Counted from the first letter of the stretch, positions 26,823-39,539 are shown. The stretch is 64,000 bases of DNA from Novosphingobium ovatum (GCF_009909235.1 NZ_JAAAPO010000002.1:496001-560000); one strand, 5' to 3'. Notes: a model not told the origin generated them from the sequence alone. Translations and numbers: made by a program.

Positions 26823-26865
26823 CAAGGGCGTCGTCGGGGAACCGGCGGCGCCCTTTGCCTTTTGG
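26823..26865 (+). terminator. Terminator after pdhB
   Basis: AAGGGCG (26824-26830) pairs with CGCCCTT (26849-26855), with an inner GTCGG/CCGGC stem around GGAA, followed by TGCCTTTT. It sits 65 bases after the pdhB stop. Confidence 0.65.
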
Positions 26866-26889
26866 CGGGTTGCGGGGTAAGGGGCGGGC

Positions 26890-27537
26890 ATGTTTGCTGA
26901 CCTGATCGATACGCTGCCGCCGCCTTGGCGCCTTGCCCTGTCCTATGCCCCCGGCCCGGTGAAGGAGCGCTGGCTGACGCTGTTGGCTTTGGATGAGCGG
27001 TTGGGGGGTGTTGCCCGCCCGGTGCTGATCGGTGGGCGCGAACCGATCATGGCGCAAATCCGTTTGGCATGGTGGCGCGACCGCCTGCGTGAACCGGCGG
27101 CGCAATGGCCCAAGGGTGAGCCGCTGTTGGCGGCGCTGGCGTGCTGGGATGATGGGCATGGGGCGTTGGGCGCGCTGGTGGATGGGTGGGAGGCCTTGCT
27201 GGCCGACCGACCGTTGAACATGACCACCGTGGCGCAATTTGTCGCCGGGCGTCAGGCGGCCTGTGCCGCGCTGGCGGGTGGTTCGGACGATGCGCTGGCC
27301 ACCATGGCGCGGGGCTGGGCGCTAGGCGATCTGATCCCGCTGTTGGCCGCGCCCGAAGAGCAGGCGATGCTGGCGCAGATGACCGCCGCGCAGCCCGCCC
27401 GCCTGCCGCGCCTGTCGCGCGCGATGCGGCCGCTGGTGGTGCTGGCCGGGCTGGCCCAGCGGGTGCAAAAGGGCGGAAAACTGGACAATTTCGGCGCGTT
27501 TGCCGCGTCGATCCGGCTTGGCCTTTTCGGCACTTAG
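26890..27537 (+). CDS. Squalene/phytoene synthase-like protein, degenerate active site
   Basis: 215 aa, shorter than true synthases (about 280-350 aa). The helix QIRLAWWRDRLRE is the most conserved segment of the trans-isoprenyl synthase-like family that includes mitochondrial NDUFAF6. The two Asp-rich DxxxD motifs needed to bind prenyl diphosphate are not intact: the first region reads LALDERLGG, and the region expected for the second has LGDLIPLLA. Catalysis is therefore doubtful. A role like NDUFAF6 (complex I assembly) would be an inference. The ATG at 26890 follows GGGGCGGGC. It lies between pdhB and an EF-hand gene. Confidence 0.65.
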   Translation: MFADLIDTLPPPWRLALSYAPGPVKERWLTLLALDERLGGVARPVLIGGREPIMAQIRLAWWRDRLREPAAQWPKGEPLLAALACWDDGHGALGALVDGWEALLADRPLNMTTVAQFVAGRQAACAALAGGSDDALATMARGWALGDLIPLLAAPEEQAMLAQMTAAQPARLPRLSRAMRPLVVLAGLAQRVQKGGKLDNFGAFAASIRLGLFGT

Positions 27538-27574
27538 TTTACCATCCGTAGTCCCACATATGGGGGGACTCGGC

Positions 27575-28135
27575 ATGACAGACAACAATGCGGCCGGCAG
27601 GATGGTGATTGGCGCGGTGGCGGCGCTATGCTTGGCCGGGGCGGGCTTTTTCTGGTGGCAGGGGCGCGCGGCGCTGGAACGCGGTACACCGCCGCCCGAT
27701 CTGGCGGCCAAACCGGGCGAGGGGCCCATCGTCCTGCCCAGCGGCGATCCCAATGCGCGCGGCGCGTCTTTGCCCAGCGCGGTGCGGCATAAACAATCGC
27801 CAGAGGAGCGGCGTTTCAACCGTTATGACCGCAACCGCGACGGCACGATCACCCGCACCGAGATGCTGTCCACGCGGGTAAAAGCGTTTCAAAAACTGGA
27901 CGTTAACCGCGACAATTTGCTCAGTTTCGAGGAATGGGCGGTCAAGACCGCCGAGCGTTTCGTCCAGATCGACACCAATGGCGACGGCATTATCAGCCGC
28001 GCCGAAATGGACGTCTATTCCGCCGAGCAGGAGCGCCAAAAGGCTGCCCGCGCCGCCAAACGCGCCGCATCATGCAGTTGTTCGCCATTGCCGCCGGGGC
28101 GGGGTGGGCCGCCTGATGACGACCCGGACGGTTAA
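27575..28135 (+). CDS. Membrane-anchored EF-hand protein
   Basis: 186 aa. One N-terminal hydrophobic helix (about 11-28, [17 protein letters not shown]) anchors or exports it. Three EF-hand loops follow: [12 protein letters not shown] (85-96), [12 protein letters not shown] (109-120), [12 protein letters not shown] (133-144). Loops 1 and 3 have the standard calcium ligands; loop 2 has Asn-Leu at positions 6-7 and may bind weakly. The tail is Ala/Arg-rich with a Cys pair and an acidic end. ATG 27575 has GGGGGGAC upstream. Its stop overlaps that of the convergent trmFO gene within TTAA. Confidence 0.8.
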   Translation: MTDNNAAGRMVIGAVAALCLAGAGFFWWQGRAALERGTPPPDLAAKPGEGPIVLPSGDPNARGASLPSAVRHKQSPEERRFNRYDRNRDGTITRTEMLSTRVKAFQKLDVNRDNLLSFEEWAVKTAERFVQIDTNGDGIISRAEMDVYSAEQERQKAARAAKRAASCSCSPLPPGRGGPPDDDPDG

Positions 28136-29538
28136 GCCGCACCAGCCCCCAGTGCCGCCAGCCAGCCCGCCATATCGGCCTTGGCGCGGGTGGTATAGGC
28201 CACCTTGCGGTCGGGCTTTTTCATCTTGCGGCCCTCGGGCGTTTTGCCGCTGATCGGCGGGAACAGGCCGAAATTGATGTTCATCGGCTGATAGGTCTCG
28301 GCCTCAGCATCGCCGGTGATATGCGCCAGCAACGCGCCCAGCGCCATGGTGCGGGGCGGTTCGGCCCATGTCCCGCCGGTGATTTCCAGCGCGGTCATGA
28401 TGCCCGCCAACATCCCCACGCTGGCGCTTTCGACATAGCCCTCACACCCGGTGATCTGCCCGGCAAAGCGGATGTGCGGCGCCGATTTCAGCCGCAATTG
28501 CCGGTCCAGCAAGGTGGGCGAGTTCAGGAACGTGTTGCGGTGCAGCCCGCCAAACCGCGCGAATTCGGCACCTTCCAGCCCCGGAATAGTCCGGAAAATG
28601 CGCTGCTGTTCGGCATATTTCAGTTTCGTCTGGAAGCCCACGATGTTCCACAGCGTGCCCAGCACATTGTCCTGCCGCAACTGCACCACGGCATAGGGCC
28701 AGCGGCCATTGGGGTGTTCGGCCGTGGCCCAATGCGGATTGTCCAGCCCCACCGGCTTCATCGGGCCAAAGCGCAGCGTCTCCTCGCCGCGTTCGGCCAT
28801 GACCTCGATCGGCATGCAGCCGTCGAAATAGGGGGTGTTGGCCTCCCATTGCTTGAACACCGTCTTTTCACCCGCCAGCAATTCCTCACGAAAAGCAAGG
28901 TACTGGTCCTTGGTCATCGGGCAGTTGATGTAATCCTTGCCATCGGAGCCCAGCGCGAAAGACGCCTCGGCCCCCTTGTCCCAACGGGCGGCGCGCCAGG
29001 CCACGTCCATGTTGATGCTGTCATGATAGACGATCGGCGCGATGGCGTCGAAAAAGGCCAGACTGTCCGCCCCGGTCGCCCGGCCGATGCTGTCGGCCAA
29101 TCCGGCGGCGGTCAGCGGGCCGGTGGCGATGATCGTCAGGCCCTCGCTGGGCAGGCTGTCCACCCGTTCGCGTGCCAGCGTTAATGTGGGCTGCGCGGTC
29201 AAGGCGGCCTCGATCTCGGCGGAAAACACGTCGCGGTCGACCGCCAGCGCGCTACCGGCGGGCACGCGCGCCTTGTCCGCCGCGGCCATGATCAGTGACC
29301 CGCAGGCCCGCATCTCATGGTGCAGCAATCCCACCGCATTCGACACATCATCGTCGCTGCGCAGGCTGTTTGAACAGACCAACTCGGCCAAGCCATCGCC
29401 CTGATGCGCCGGGCTGCGGTCGCCATCGGCCCCGCCGCGCATTTCGGACAGGCGGACATGGACGCCGCGCCGCGCCAACTGCCAAGCGGCCTCTGTCCCG
29501 GCCAAGCCGCCGCCGATGATGTGTACCTGATGTGTCAT
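28132..29538 (-). CDS. trmFO: Methylenetetrahydrofolate-tRNA-(uracil-5-)-methyltransferase
   Basis: 468 aa flavoprotein that makes ribothymidine at position 54 of tRNAs with methylene-THF as carbon donor. N-terminal FAD motif [17 protein letters not shown], then LSEMRG, and the family segments [33 protein letters not shown] and [14 protein letters not shown]. The start at 29538 (MTHQVH) gives the FAD domain at the very N-terminus; the open frame upstream is not conserved in style. Convergent with the EF-hand gene, sharing the TTAA stop overlap. Confidence 0.95.
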   Translation of the reverse strand: MTHQVHIIGGGLAGTEAAWQLARRGVHVRLSEMRGGADGDRSPAHQGDGLAELVCSNSLRSDDDVSNAVGLLHHEMRACGSLIMAAADKARVPAGSALAVDRDVFSAEIEAALTAQPTLTLARERVDSLPSEGLTIIATGPLTAAGLADSIGRATGADSLAFFDAIAPIVYHDSINMDVAWRAARWDKGAEASFALGSDGKDYINCPMTKDQYLAFREELLAGEKTVFKQWEANTPYFDGCMPIEVMAERGEETLRFGPMKPVGLDNPHWATAEHPNGRWPYAVVQLRQDNVLGTLWNIVGFQTKLKYAEQQRIFRTIPGLEGAEFARFGGLHRNTFLNSPTLLDRQLRLKSAPHIRFAGQITGCEGYVESASVGMLAGIMTALEITGGTWAEPPRTMALGALLAHITGDAEAETYQPMNINFGLFPPISGKTPEGRKMKKPDRKVAYTTRAKADMAGWLAALGAGAA

Positions 29539-29584
29539 GGCGCCCGCGAAACCGCAATTGCGCCGCCAAGTCAAGGCGCGCGCC

Positions 29585-30520
29585 CTAAGCCGCCGGTTTT
29601 TGCAACCAGACATAGGTGTTGCGCGGCGATACCCATTGCCAGACCGGGCGCACCATCTCCTTGGCCACGCGGGGCAGATCGGCCCAGTCCATCGCCCCGG
29701 CGTGGCGCAAAAAGGCATAGCGCGTGGCCAGCCCCGGCCGCACCAGCGCCAGCCCATGCATCGCCCCCAACCGGGCCAGCCCCTCCCGGCTAAAGGCGTT
29801 CACATGCTCCAGCGGGTGCAGCGGCATCAGTCCGGCCGCATTCACCCGGTCGCCTCCCGCCGCCAGTCGCGCCAGTTCGGCCCGCACCCCGTCCTGCGCC
29901 GGAACCGAGATTTTCAGCACCCCACCGGGGCGCAATTTGCCCGCCAGTTCGCCGACCAGCGCAACCGGATCCTCGATATGCTCCATCACCTGTTCGGTGT
30001 TGATGAAATGATATCGGCCATTGTCGGGCAGAATGCCATGCGCGGCGGCATGGGCCATGCGGCTGTCGGCCAGATCATAGCCATGCGAGACACAGCCCAG
30101 CGCGCGCGCCACCCGCGCCCATCCGGCCCAGCCCATGCCATAATCCAGCGTATGCATCGCCCCCAACGGCACGCCCAGATAGGCCGATGCCACCATGATC
30201 TCGTGCCCATCGCGTGACGCGGCGGGATTGGTCACGTCATAGCGGTATCCGGCATCCTCCTCTGGCCGCGAGGGGGGCATCCATTGGTCATACAGGTCGG
30301 ACAACAGCGGGCCATTGCCCACATCGCGTTGATACAGCGTGGCGCATGTCGCGCATTCCAGCGCGCAATAGGCCCCCGCCACCGCGACATCGCGCGCGTA
30401 ATAGGCCGACAGATAACCGCGCAGCAGTGGCCCATCCAGCGCCGCCGTGAACAGCGTGCGCGCCGCCGTCCCACCGCAAGCCGGACAGCCCGTCCGCGTG
30501 ATCAAGCCATATGCCGTCAT
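29585..30520 (-). CDS. Class I SAM-dependent methyltransferase with N-terminal Cys motif
   Basis: 311 aa. N-terminal cysteine pairs CPACGG and CATC (with CALEC) suggest a small zinc site, followed by a methyltransferase domain with motif I as [14 protein letters not shown] and [19 protein letters not shown] as the post-I region, then [10 protein letters not shown]. The layout matches zinc-ribbon methyltransferases often found in surface polysaccharide loci, but substrate is unknown. Start choice: ATGs at 30532, 30523 and 30520; GGGGGAC just before favours 30520 or 30523. It lies between trmFO and the DUF952 gene. Confidence 0.72.
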   Translation of the reverse strand: MTAYGLITRTGCPACGGTAARTLFTAALDGPLLRGYLSAYYARDVAVAGAYCALECATCATLYQRDVGNGPLLSDLYDQWMPPSRPEEDAGYRYDVTNPAASRDGHEIMVASAYLGVPLGAMHTLDYGMGWAGWARVARALGCVSHGYDLADSRMAHAAAHGILPDNGRYHFINTEQVMEHIEDPVALVGELAGKLRPGGVLKISVPAQDGVRAELARLAAGGDRVNAAGLMPLHPLEHVNAFSREGLARLGAMHGLALVRPGLATRYAFLRHAGAMDWADLPRVAKEMVRPVWQWVSPRNTYVWLQKPAA

Positions 30521-30569
30521 CATGTCCCCCATCCAAGTGGGTGGGGGATGCCATGCGCGCTGCCCCGGC

Positions 30570-30931
30570 TCAAGCCATGGGGGGCAGACAGATTGCTCCA
30601 GATTCAAGACGTTCCAGCGGCCCGTGGCCCCGCACCCAGTCCCACGCCAGCGGGGCGTAGACATGCGGGAACAGCGCCCCACCGCGCGACACTTCCCACC
30701 GCACGGCGCCGGGATGGGCGGCTTCGGCGGCGCGCAGGTCAATCGTCAGCAGGTAGAGGTCCTCCTGCCCGGCGAAATGCTTGTCCACCGTGCCGGCCAA
30801 CTGGTCCTGCGCCGACAGGTGGATGAACCCATCGGCCAGATCCACCGGCGCGCCCGCAAACACCCCGCGCTCACGAAAGCTGGCGTATTGCGGCGCGGTC
30901 AGCACCTTGTACGCCACGCTGTCGGGCGGGC

Positions 30932-30935
<4 letters not shown>
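30570..30935 (-). CDS. DUF952-domain protein
   Basis: 121 aa. The family is recognised by YKVLTAPQYASF near the start, DGFIHLSAQDQLAGT in the middle and HVYAPLAWDWV near the end. DUF952 members have a glutathione S-transferase C-terminal-domain-like name in some databases but no known reaction. The start overlaps the gyrA stop by 4 bases, so it is translated with gyrA. Confidence 0.82.
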
Positions 30936-33673
<2,738 letters not shown>

Positions 33674-34039
33674 GCGGGGGATCTGCTTGTTCTATGGACA
33701 ATATGGGATAGGTCGCTCTAGGCCAAGCGCGCCGCCATTGCCAGCGCAAGCCGGTCCACAGGCGGGCCAGCATGGCGTTTTTCCACACACAAATTGCATC
33801 ACGGGCCGGCGAGGTGGGCGATTTGTCCGATATATGTCAGCGCGCAACGATTTGCCGCGTTTTTGCCGCAACTGATCCTGCACAATTGCCCAAAATCTGG
33901 TTCAATCACCGTTCAGCGGGCGCGGCGCATCCAATCCCCGTTGCCAAGCGGGCGAATCCTCGCCAAAGCCTGTGCAGCACTGTCATGCCGCGCTGGCCTT
34001 CGTGCGAAGGGTTCAGCGGGCCTAGAGGAGATGATGTAG
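33674..34039. other. Divergent intergenic region between gyrA and an exported repeat protein
   Basis: 366 bases, no convincing gene. It should hold the gyrA promoter and that of the gene at 34040. Just before 34040, AGGAG (34026-34030) is followed by ATG ATG TAG ATG; the last ATG (34040) is the real start at 9 bases spacing, and the preceding two-codon frame ends immediately before it. Confidence 0.5.
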
Positions 34040-35311
34040 ATGATCCGGACCAGCTTGCAGCTGCGTGGCTCTTTCCTGGCCGCCGCTCTGGCGTTGGGTG
34101 TTGTTGGGGGTGTGGCTGGTGGCGCGGTTAGCGCGCAGGCTGCCTCTGGGCCCAAGTTCTCGCCCGCCTTTGCCGCTGCGGGCGGCCCCTTCCAGACCGA
34201 GCTGGACAAGGCCATCAAGGCCCCGACCGCCGAAGCCATCGCCGCGCTCAAGCCCAAGCTGGACGCTGTGATCGCCGCCGCCTCGACGCCCGACGACAAG
34301 TTCAACGCCGGCAATTTCGCGATCAAGCTGGGCTCGCTGGCCAAGGACGACACGATCACCCGCAAGGGCGTGACCCTGATGCTGGAAAGCGGCAAGGCCA
34401 GCCCTGAACTGGCCCCCAAGCTGCATTTCTATGCCGGTCAGTTCGCCGCGCAGGCCAAGGAATATGATCTGGCCCGCAAGGAGCTGCAACTGGCGATCGA
34501 CACCGGCTTCCCGGCCGCTGACGCGCTGGTGACGCTGGCCGAAGCCGAATTCGCCGCCAAGCAGGCCCCCGCCGGCCTGATCGCCCTGACCAAGGCGATC
34601 GAGGCCAACAAGGCCGCCAACACCGCCGTCCCCGAGGGCTGGTATCGCCGTGGCATGGGCGCCACCTATGAGACCAACAATTACGAGCTGGCCGTGCGTC
34701 TGGCCACCATGCTGGTCAAGGACTATCCCACCAAGGAGAACTGGGCGCTGAGCATCGCGGTCATCCGCGATCTGGGCAAGCTGCCCTCGCAGGACACGTT
34801 TGACCTGTTGCGCCTGATGGCCGCCACCAACAGCTTTGCCGAAGAGCGCGATTACGTCGAGTTCGTCCAGACGGCCGATGCCCGCCGCAACCCGGCCGAG
34901 GTGAAGGCCATCATCGATCGCGGCGCGGCCGCCGGTGTGGTCAACGCCACCAAGCCGTTCTTTGCCGATGCGATGCGCATCGCCACGGCCCGTATTGCCC
35001 CGGACAAGGCGGCGCTGCCGGGCTGGGAGCGCGATGCCCGCGCGCCTGCCGCCACTGCGGCCACGGTGATCGCTGCGGCGGACTCGTTCCTGTCCTATGG
35101 CGACGCGGCCAAGGCTGCCGACCTGTACAAGATCGCCCTGACCAAGGCGGGCGCTGACAAGAATGTCGTGCTGACCCGTCTGGGCATCGCGCAGATCAAC
35201 GGCGCTGACTATGCCGGGGCGCAGGCTTCGCTGACGCAGGTCGAAGGCGTGCGCAAGGCCATGGCTCAGCTGTGGATCGCCTTTGCCGCGCAAAAGGCCG
35301 CTGGCAAGTAA
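34040..35311 (+). CDS. Exported helical-repeat (TPR-like) protein
   Basis: 423 aa. Signal peptide with a long hydrophobic core (FLAAALALGVVGGVAGG) and cleavage near VSAQA-A. The rest is almost all alpha-helical, Ala-rich, with TPR-like repeats such as AKEYDLARKELQLAIDTGFP, TNNYELAVRLATMLVKDYP and GDAAKAADLYKIALTKAG. The codon bias is strong and uniform and the gene ends in a good terminator, so it may be highly expressed. Function unknown; periplasmic scaffold is a guess. Confidence 0.75.
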   Translation: MIRTSLQLRGSFLAAALALGVVGGVAGGAVSAQAASGPKFSPAFAAAGGPFQTELDKAIKAPTAEAIAALKPKLDAVIAAASTPDDKFNAGNFAIKLGSLAKDDTITRKGVTLMLESGKASPELAPKLHFYAGQFAAQAKEYDLARKELQLAIDTGFPAADALVTLAEAEFAAKQAPAGLIALTKAIEANKAANTAVPEGWYRRGMGATYETNNYELAVRLATMLVKDYPTKENWALSIAVIRDLGKLPSQDTFDLLRLMAATNSFAEERDYVEFVQTADARRNPAEVKAIIDRGAAAGVVNATKPFFADAMRIATARIAPDKAALPGWERDARAPAATAATVIAAADSFLSYGDAAKAADLYKIALTKAGADKNVVLTRLGIAQINGADYAGAQASLTQVEGVRKAMAQLWIAFAAQKAAGK

Positions 35312-35337
35312 GCCAGCCCAGCCAAGGCGCTGACACG

Positions 35338-35372
35338 AAAAAGGGCGGCGGGAGAGATCCCGTCGCCCTTTT
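35338..35372 (+). terminator. Intrinsic terminator after the exported repeat protein
   Basis: AAAAGGGCG (35338-35346) pairs with CGCCCTTTT (35364-35372); an inner CGGGA/TCCCG extends the stem around a GAGA loop, with one G-T mismatch between. It is followed by GTTTG and could also serve the convergent carbonic anhydrase gene. Confidence 0.8.
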
Positions 35373-35419
35373 GTTTGTGGGTGCGGCGCCGGGCAGGGGG
35401 CAGCCCGGCGCGGATGGCC

Positions 35420-36091
35420 TTATGCGGCCGGGTGGAAATGCCCGCTGTCCTCGTCCAGCAGATGCAGCACCCCGTCCGAGATCGCGAAGAACGCGCCGCG
35501 CAGCGTCAGTTCGCCCTCGCGCTCCTTGCGGCGGACGCAGGGGAAGGTGCGCAGGTTTTGCAGGCTGACCCGCACGCCCGCCTGCTCCATCGCGCGTTCG
35601 GCCACGCGGCCCTCGGTGCCATGCTGCTGGGCCACTGGCACGCGCGCCTCGTCCAGCAGGCTGATCCAGTCGGCGACAAAGCCGCCTTCACCGCGCTCGC
35701 AGCCCTGCAATTCCTGTGTCAGCGCCGCCTTGCAGCCGCCGCACATGCCATGGCCCAGCACCAGGATCTCCTTGACCTTGAGCACCTGCACCGCAAATTC
35801 CAGCGCCGCAGACACGCCGTGATAACCCGCCGTTGTTTCAAACGGCGGTACCAGCGCGGCGACATTGCGCACGACAAAGATCTCGCCAGGGTCGACGTCA
35901 AAGATCTGCGCCGGGTCGACTCGGCTGTCCGAGCAGGCGATCACCATCACCTCGGGCTGCTGGCCTTCGCGCAATTGCGCCCAACGGTCGCGGTTTGGCG
36001 TCCAGCCGGTGGAACGAAACCGCCGATATCCGTCCAAAAGGTGGTCCAGTTGGGGGGAGGCGGGGGCTAACGGTTTGTCCTGATCCTGCAT
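35420..36091 (-). CDS. Beta-class carbonic anhydrase
   Basis: 223 aa. Converts CO2 and bicarbonate. Zinc ligands are seen as Cys in VMVIACSDSRVDP, and His with Cys in GHGMCGGCK; the catalytic Asp-Arg dyad is in SDSR. The start at 36091 (MQDQDK) gives the normal length; the open frame upstream adds 20 poorly fitting residues. It is divergent from lipA. Probably cytosolic, as there is no signal peptide. Confidence 0.92.
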   Translation of the reverse strand: MQDQDKPLAPASPQLDHLLDGYRRFRSTGWTPNRDRWAQLREGQQPEVMVIACSDSRVDPAQIFDVDPGEIFVVRNVAALVPPFETTAGYHGVSAALEFAVQVLKVKEILVLGHGMCGGCKAALTQELQGCERGEGGFVADWISLLDEARVPVAQQHGTEGRVAERAMEQAGVRVSLQNLRTFPCVRRKEREGELTLRGAFFAISDGVLHLLDEDSGHFHPAA

Positions 36092-36231
36092 GGCCGCCCA
36101 TGTGGCCCGCCGCGCCCGCGCATTCAATAGGCAATTGAGACATGTTGCCACGGCGTGAAATGCTACCTACCTGGGATCTTTCTCGTGAAAAGCCTCTGGA
36201 TTGGCGGGCGGGATGCGCCTATCTGGCCCCC

Positions 36232-37197
36232 ATGACCGATCTGTCCTCGCACGCCGCCGCCCCACAGGAGGGCGAAACCGCCGATACCGCCCCCGCCACC
36301 CAGCGCAAGCCGGACTGGATCCGGGTAAAGGCGCCCGTCAGCAAGGAATATGGCAACACCCGCCAGTTGATGCGCGACCTGAAACTGAACACGGTGTGCG
36401 AAGAGGCGGCCTGCCCCAACATTGGCGAGTGCTGGACCAAAAAGCACGCGACGGTGATGATCTTGGGCGATGTATGCACCCGCGCCTGTGCGTTCTGCAA
36501 CGTCAAGACCGGCATGCCGCGCAAGGTGGACGCCGACGAGCCAGCCCATGTCGCCGAGGCGGCGGCCAAGCTGGGGCTGGAACATATCGTCATCACCAGC
36601 GTTGACCGCGATGACCTGCCCGATGGTGGCGCGGGGCATTTCGTCAAGGTGATCAAGGCCCTGCGCGCCGCCACGCCCGACACCACGATCGAAATCCTGA
36701 CCCCCGATTTCCGGGGCAAGATGCGCGCCGCGGTCGAGGCGATCGTGGCCGCTGGCCCGGATGTCTATAACCACAATCTGGAAACCGTCCCCCGCCTGTA
36801 CCCCACCATCCGTCCCGGCGCGCGCTATTACGCCTCGCTGCGGTTGCTGGAGGAGGTCAAGGCGCAGAACCCGTTGGTGTTCACCAAGAGCGGCATCATG
36901 CTGGGTCTGGGCGAGGAACGGCTGGAGGTGCATCAGGTGATGGACGACATGCGCAGCGCGGGAATCGACTTCCTGACCATGGGCCAGTACCTGCGCCCCA
37001 CGCCCAAGCATGCCGAGGTCAAGGAATTCGTCACGCCCAAGGCGTTCTCGGCCTATGGCGCGATTGCGCGGGCCAAGGGGTTCCTGCAGGTGGCCGCCAG
37101 CCCGCTGACGCGTTCGTCCTATCACGCGGGTGAGGATTTCGTCGAAATGCGCGCCGCCCGTCAGGCTCAGATCGCCAGGCGCGAGGCCAAGCTGTAA
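36232..37197 (+). CDS. lipA: Lipoyl synthase
   Basis: 321 aa radical-SAM enzyme that inserts two sulfurs into protein-bound octanoyl groups. The auxiliary cluster ligands are Cys in [12 protein letters not shown], and the radical-SAM cluster is CTRACAFC (CxxxCxxC). The C-terminal RSSY motif is present in TRSSYHAG. The ATG at 36232 (MTDLSS) gives the usual length, though no clear ribosome-binding site precedes it and the frame is open back to 36142. PdhB in this window carries a lipoyl domain that needs this enzyme. The Coq10-like gene follows after 2 bases. Confidence 0.95.
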   Translation: MTDLSSHAAAPQEGETADTAPATQRKPDWIRVKAPVSKEYGNTRQLMRDLKLNTVCEEAACPNIGECWTKKHATVMILGDVCTRACAFCNVKTGMPRKVDADEPAHVAEAAAKLGLEHIVITSVDRDDLPDGGAGHFVKVIKALRAATPDTTIEILTPDFRGKMRAAVEAIVAAGPDVYNHNLETVPRLYPTIRPGARYYASLRLLEEVKAQNPLVFTKSGIMLGLGEERLEVHQVMDDMRSAGIDFLTMGQYLRPTPKHAEVKEFVTPKAFSAYGAIARAKGFLQVAASPLTRSSYHAGEDFVEMRAARQAQIARREAKL

Positions 37198-37199
37198 CC

Positions 37200-37637
37200 A
37201 TGCCCAGCATCCACGAGGTCCGCACTCTGCCATACACCGCCGAACAGATGTTCGACATGGTGGCCGATGTCGGCAAATATGGCGAATTCCTGCCGTGGGT
37301 GGTGGCCACCCGCGTCAAAAGCAATGACGGACACGAGATGGTGGCCGACATGCTGGTGGGGTTCAAGATGCTGCGGGAAAAGTTCACCAGCCGCGTGCTG
37401 CTGAACCGCCCGGGAGAGCTGACCGTGCACTATCTGGATGGCCCGATGCGCGATCTGGACAACAAATGGCAGTTCCGCGACGTGGACGGCGGGTGCGAAT
37501 TGGACTTCTCGGTCAGCTTTACCTTCCGCAATCCGCTGTTTGAAAGTCTGGCGGGCCAATATTTCGACAAGGCCTTCCGCAAGATGGTCGCCGCCTTTGA
37601 GGAACGCGCCGCCGTGCTGTACGGCACCGCCGCCTAA
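37200..37637 (+). CDS. START-fold Coq10/RatA-family protein
   Basis: 145 aa. The polyketide-cyclase/START-like barrel is recognised by YTAEQMFDMVADVGKYGEFL with PWV, and by the C-terminal helix DKAFRKMVAAFEERA. Mitochondrial Coq10 binds ubiquinone and supports respiration; E. coli RatA was named a toxin acting on ribosomes. In this lipA-linked setting the quinone-binding role is the more likely one. It starts 2 bases after lipA and is followed by a strong terminator. Confidence 0.88.
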   Translation: MPSIHEVRTLPYTAEQMFDMVADVGKYGEFLPWVVATRVKSNDGHEMVADMLVGFKMLREKFTSRVLLNRPGELTVHYLDGPMRDLDNKWQFRDVDGGCELDFSVSFTFRNPLFESLAGQYFDKAFRKMVAAFEERAAVLYGTAA

Positions 37638-37654
37638 GCCTGCGCTGGCCACGC

Positions 37655-37691
37655 AAAAGGGGCGCCTCCCGCAGTGGGAAGCGCCCCTTTT
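37655..37691 (+). terminator. Intrinsic terminator after the Coq10-like gene
   Basis: AAAAGGGGCGC (37655-37665) pairs exactly with GCGCCCCTTTT (37681-37691), with an inner TCCC/GGGA stem around GCAGT. The T-run on one side and A-run on the other let it work in both directions, serving the convergent pncC gene too. Confidence 0.85.
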
Positions 37692-37723
37692 TGCTGCGCG
37701 GAGGGCGCGGGGGTGGCGGGGCC

Positions 37724-38239
37724 TCAGCCCTCGTCGGTGGTGGGCAGCAACAGTTCCAGCGCGACACGGGCGGCGTCCGCGCGGATCGCGGCGCGGCTGA
37801 CGGGTTCGAACTGGCGCTCTTCGGCGTCGATCTTGTCGCTGTTGCGTTCGGCGCGGGCGAACACAACCAGACCCACCGGCTTTTGCGCTGTGCCGCCATC
37901 AGGGCCGGCAATGCCGCTGATCGCCACCGCCACATCGGCGTCCGACTGCTTGAGCGCGCCCTTGGCCATCGCCCAGGCACAGGCCGCCGACACCGCGCCA
38001 AACGTCTCGATAATGTCGCCCGGCACGCCCAGCAGCTTTTGCTTGGCCGCGTTGGAATAGGTGACAAAGCCGCTTTCCAGCACTGCCGATGACCCGGCAA
38101 TCTCGGTCAGGGCGGCGCTGACCAGCCCGCCGGTGCAGCTTTCGGCCAAGACCACCTTGCGCCCCAAAGCCGCGTTTTCGGCAATCACGCGCTGGGCCAG
38201 CGCCACGATGTCTGCCGGCAGAATGTTCAGTTCGGTCAT
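37724..38239 (-). CDS. pncC: CinA-family nicotinamide-nucleotide amidohydrolase
   Basis: 171 aa, the stand-alone C-terminal domain of CinA. It deamidates NMN to nicotinic acid mononucleotide in the NAD recycling pathway. The family segments are VVLAESCTGGLVSAALTEIA with GSS, GFVTYSNAAKQKLLGV, and AISGIAGPDGGT with KPVGLV. The catalytic Ser is in AESCTGG. It lies downstream of ispDF on the same strand with a 32-base gap. Confidence 0.9.
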   Translation of the reverse strand: MTELNILPADIVALAQRVIAENAALGRKVVLAESCTGGLVSAALTEIAGSSAVLESGFVTYSNAAKQKLLGVPGDIIETFGAVSAACAWAMAKGALKQSDADVAVAISGIAGPDGGTAQKPVGLVVFARAERNSDKIDAEERQFEPVSRAAIRADAARVALELLLPTTDEG

Positions 38240-38271
38240 GGGGATATGCCTTGTTGGGGGGATATGGCCGG

Positions 38272-39462
38272 TCAGGCGCGGATCACGGTAGCGGCGGCCT
38301 GGGCCGCGATGCCTTCGCCGCGCCCGGTAAAGCCCAGCTTTTCGGTGGTGGTGGCCTTGACACTGACAAGGCCGATGTCAACGCCCATGATATCGGCCAG
38401 ACGCGCGCGCATCGCGGCGCGGTGCGGGCCGATCTTGGGCGCTTCGCAAATGATGGTCACATCAACATGGCCAATGGCATAGCCCGCCGCGCGCACCAGA
38501 CCCACGGCGTGGTCCAGAAAACGGTCGGAGCTGGCGCCCTTCCACTTGGCGTCGCTGGGCGGGAAATGCTGGCCGATGTCGCCCGCGGCAATTGCCCCCA
38601 ACAGCGCGTCCACCAGCGCGTGGATCGCCACATCGGCGTCCGAATGGCCCGACAGGCCCTGATGGTGGTCGATTTTGACCCCGCACAGCCACAGCTCCTC
38701 GCCATCCTCCAGCCGGTGGACGTCATAGCCGGTGCCCATGCGCACGGGCGGCAGCGCGCCGGTGTCGGCGCCGAAATCACTGGCATAGGTCAGCTTGTGC
38801 AAGGCTTCGTCTCCATCGACCAGCGCAACGGTATGGCCGGCGGCCTGCGCCACCTGCGCGTCATCGCCCGCATTGGCGGCGCCGTCCCACGCGCGGTGGG
38901 CGGCCAGAATGTCGGCATAGCGGAACGCCTGCGGGGTTTGCACGCGGCGCAGATCCTCGCGCCGGGCAGGGGCGCCCATGGCGGTGCCGGGCGCGCGGGC
39001 GTCAGGCGCGGCGTGGCACAGGCTGTCGACCACCGGCAGCACGGGGATCGCGCCGGGAAAGCGCACCAGCGCGTCAACCAGCCGGTCGATCACAGCGCGC
39101 GGCAAAATCGGGCGGGCGGCATCATGGATCAGCACATTTTTGGGAACGGGGCCGAGGGCCGCCTGTTCCAGAGCCTCCAGCCCGGCCAGAACCGAGCCCT
39201 GCCGCGTGTCGCGCCCCGTGACGAATGCCACGCCCGTGATGCCCGCAACGCATTGGGCGGCGATGTCCTGCGCGCCTTCGGGAATGACGATGACGATGGG
39301 GGCAACGCCCGCGCTGGCCAGCGCCTCGACACTGTGGCGCAGCACCGGCTTGCCCCGCCATGGCGCGAATTGCTTGGGCACGGGTTGTCCCGCGCGCAGA
39401 CCTTGGCCGGCGGCCACCACCACGGCGGCGCTATCGGAAACGGGATTCGCGTCTTGGCTCAT
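38272..39462 (-). CDS. ispDF: Bifunctional IspD/IspF, MEP isoprenoid pathway
   Basis: 396 aa. The N-terminal IspD domain (1-235) transfers CMP to methylerythritol 4-phosphate: [13 protein letters not shown], and HDAARPILP. The C-terminal IspF domain (about 240-396) makes the 2,4-cyclodiphosphate: metal and substrate motifs [24 protein letters not shown] and [13 protein letters not shown]. The fusion is normal in alphaproteobacteria and lets non-consecutive steps share one chain. The start at 39462 (MSQDAN) gives the usual length. It is divergent from dusB, 77 bases apart. Confidence 0.96.
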   Translation of the reverse strand: MSQDANPVSDSAAVVVAAGQGLRAGQPVPKQFAPWRGKPVLRHSVEALASAGVAPIVIVIPEGAQDIAAQCVAGITGVAFVTGRDTRQGSVLAGLEALEQAALGPVPKNVLIHDAARPILPRAVIDRLVDALVRFPGAIPVLPVVDSLCHAAPDARAPGTAMGAPARREDLRRVQTPQAFRYADILAAHRAWDGAANAGDDAQVAQAAGHTVALVDGDEALHKLTYASDFGADTGALPPVRMGTGYDVHRLEDGEELWLCGVKIDHHQGLSGHSDADVAIHALVDALLGAIAAGDIGQHFPPSDAKWKGASSDRFLDHAVGLVRAAGYAIGHVDVTIICEAPKIGPHRAAMRARLADIMGVDIGLVSVKATTTEKLGFTGRGEGIAAQAAATVIRA

Positions 39463-39510
39463 GGATCGCGCCGCTAATCCCTTGCCGAGGGCGAAGCAAT
39501 CCTTTATGCG

Positions 39511-39529
39511 CTGCCTGTTTTTTAGGCAG
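39511..39529 (+). promoter_or_regulatory. Hairpin in the dusB-ntr leader
   Basis: CTGCCT (39511-39516) pairs with AGGCAG (39524-39529) around GTTTTTT. It ends 10 bases before the dusB ATG, and its right arm holds the only AGG that could act as ribosome-binding site, so it may limit translation of the operon's first gene. Confidence 0.4.
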
Positions 39530-39539
39530 TGTCCCATAT

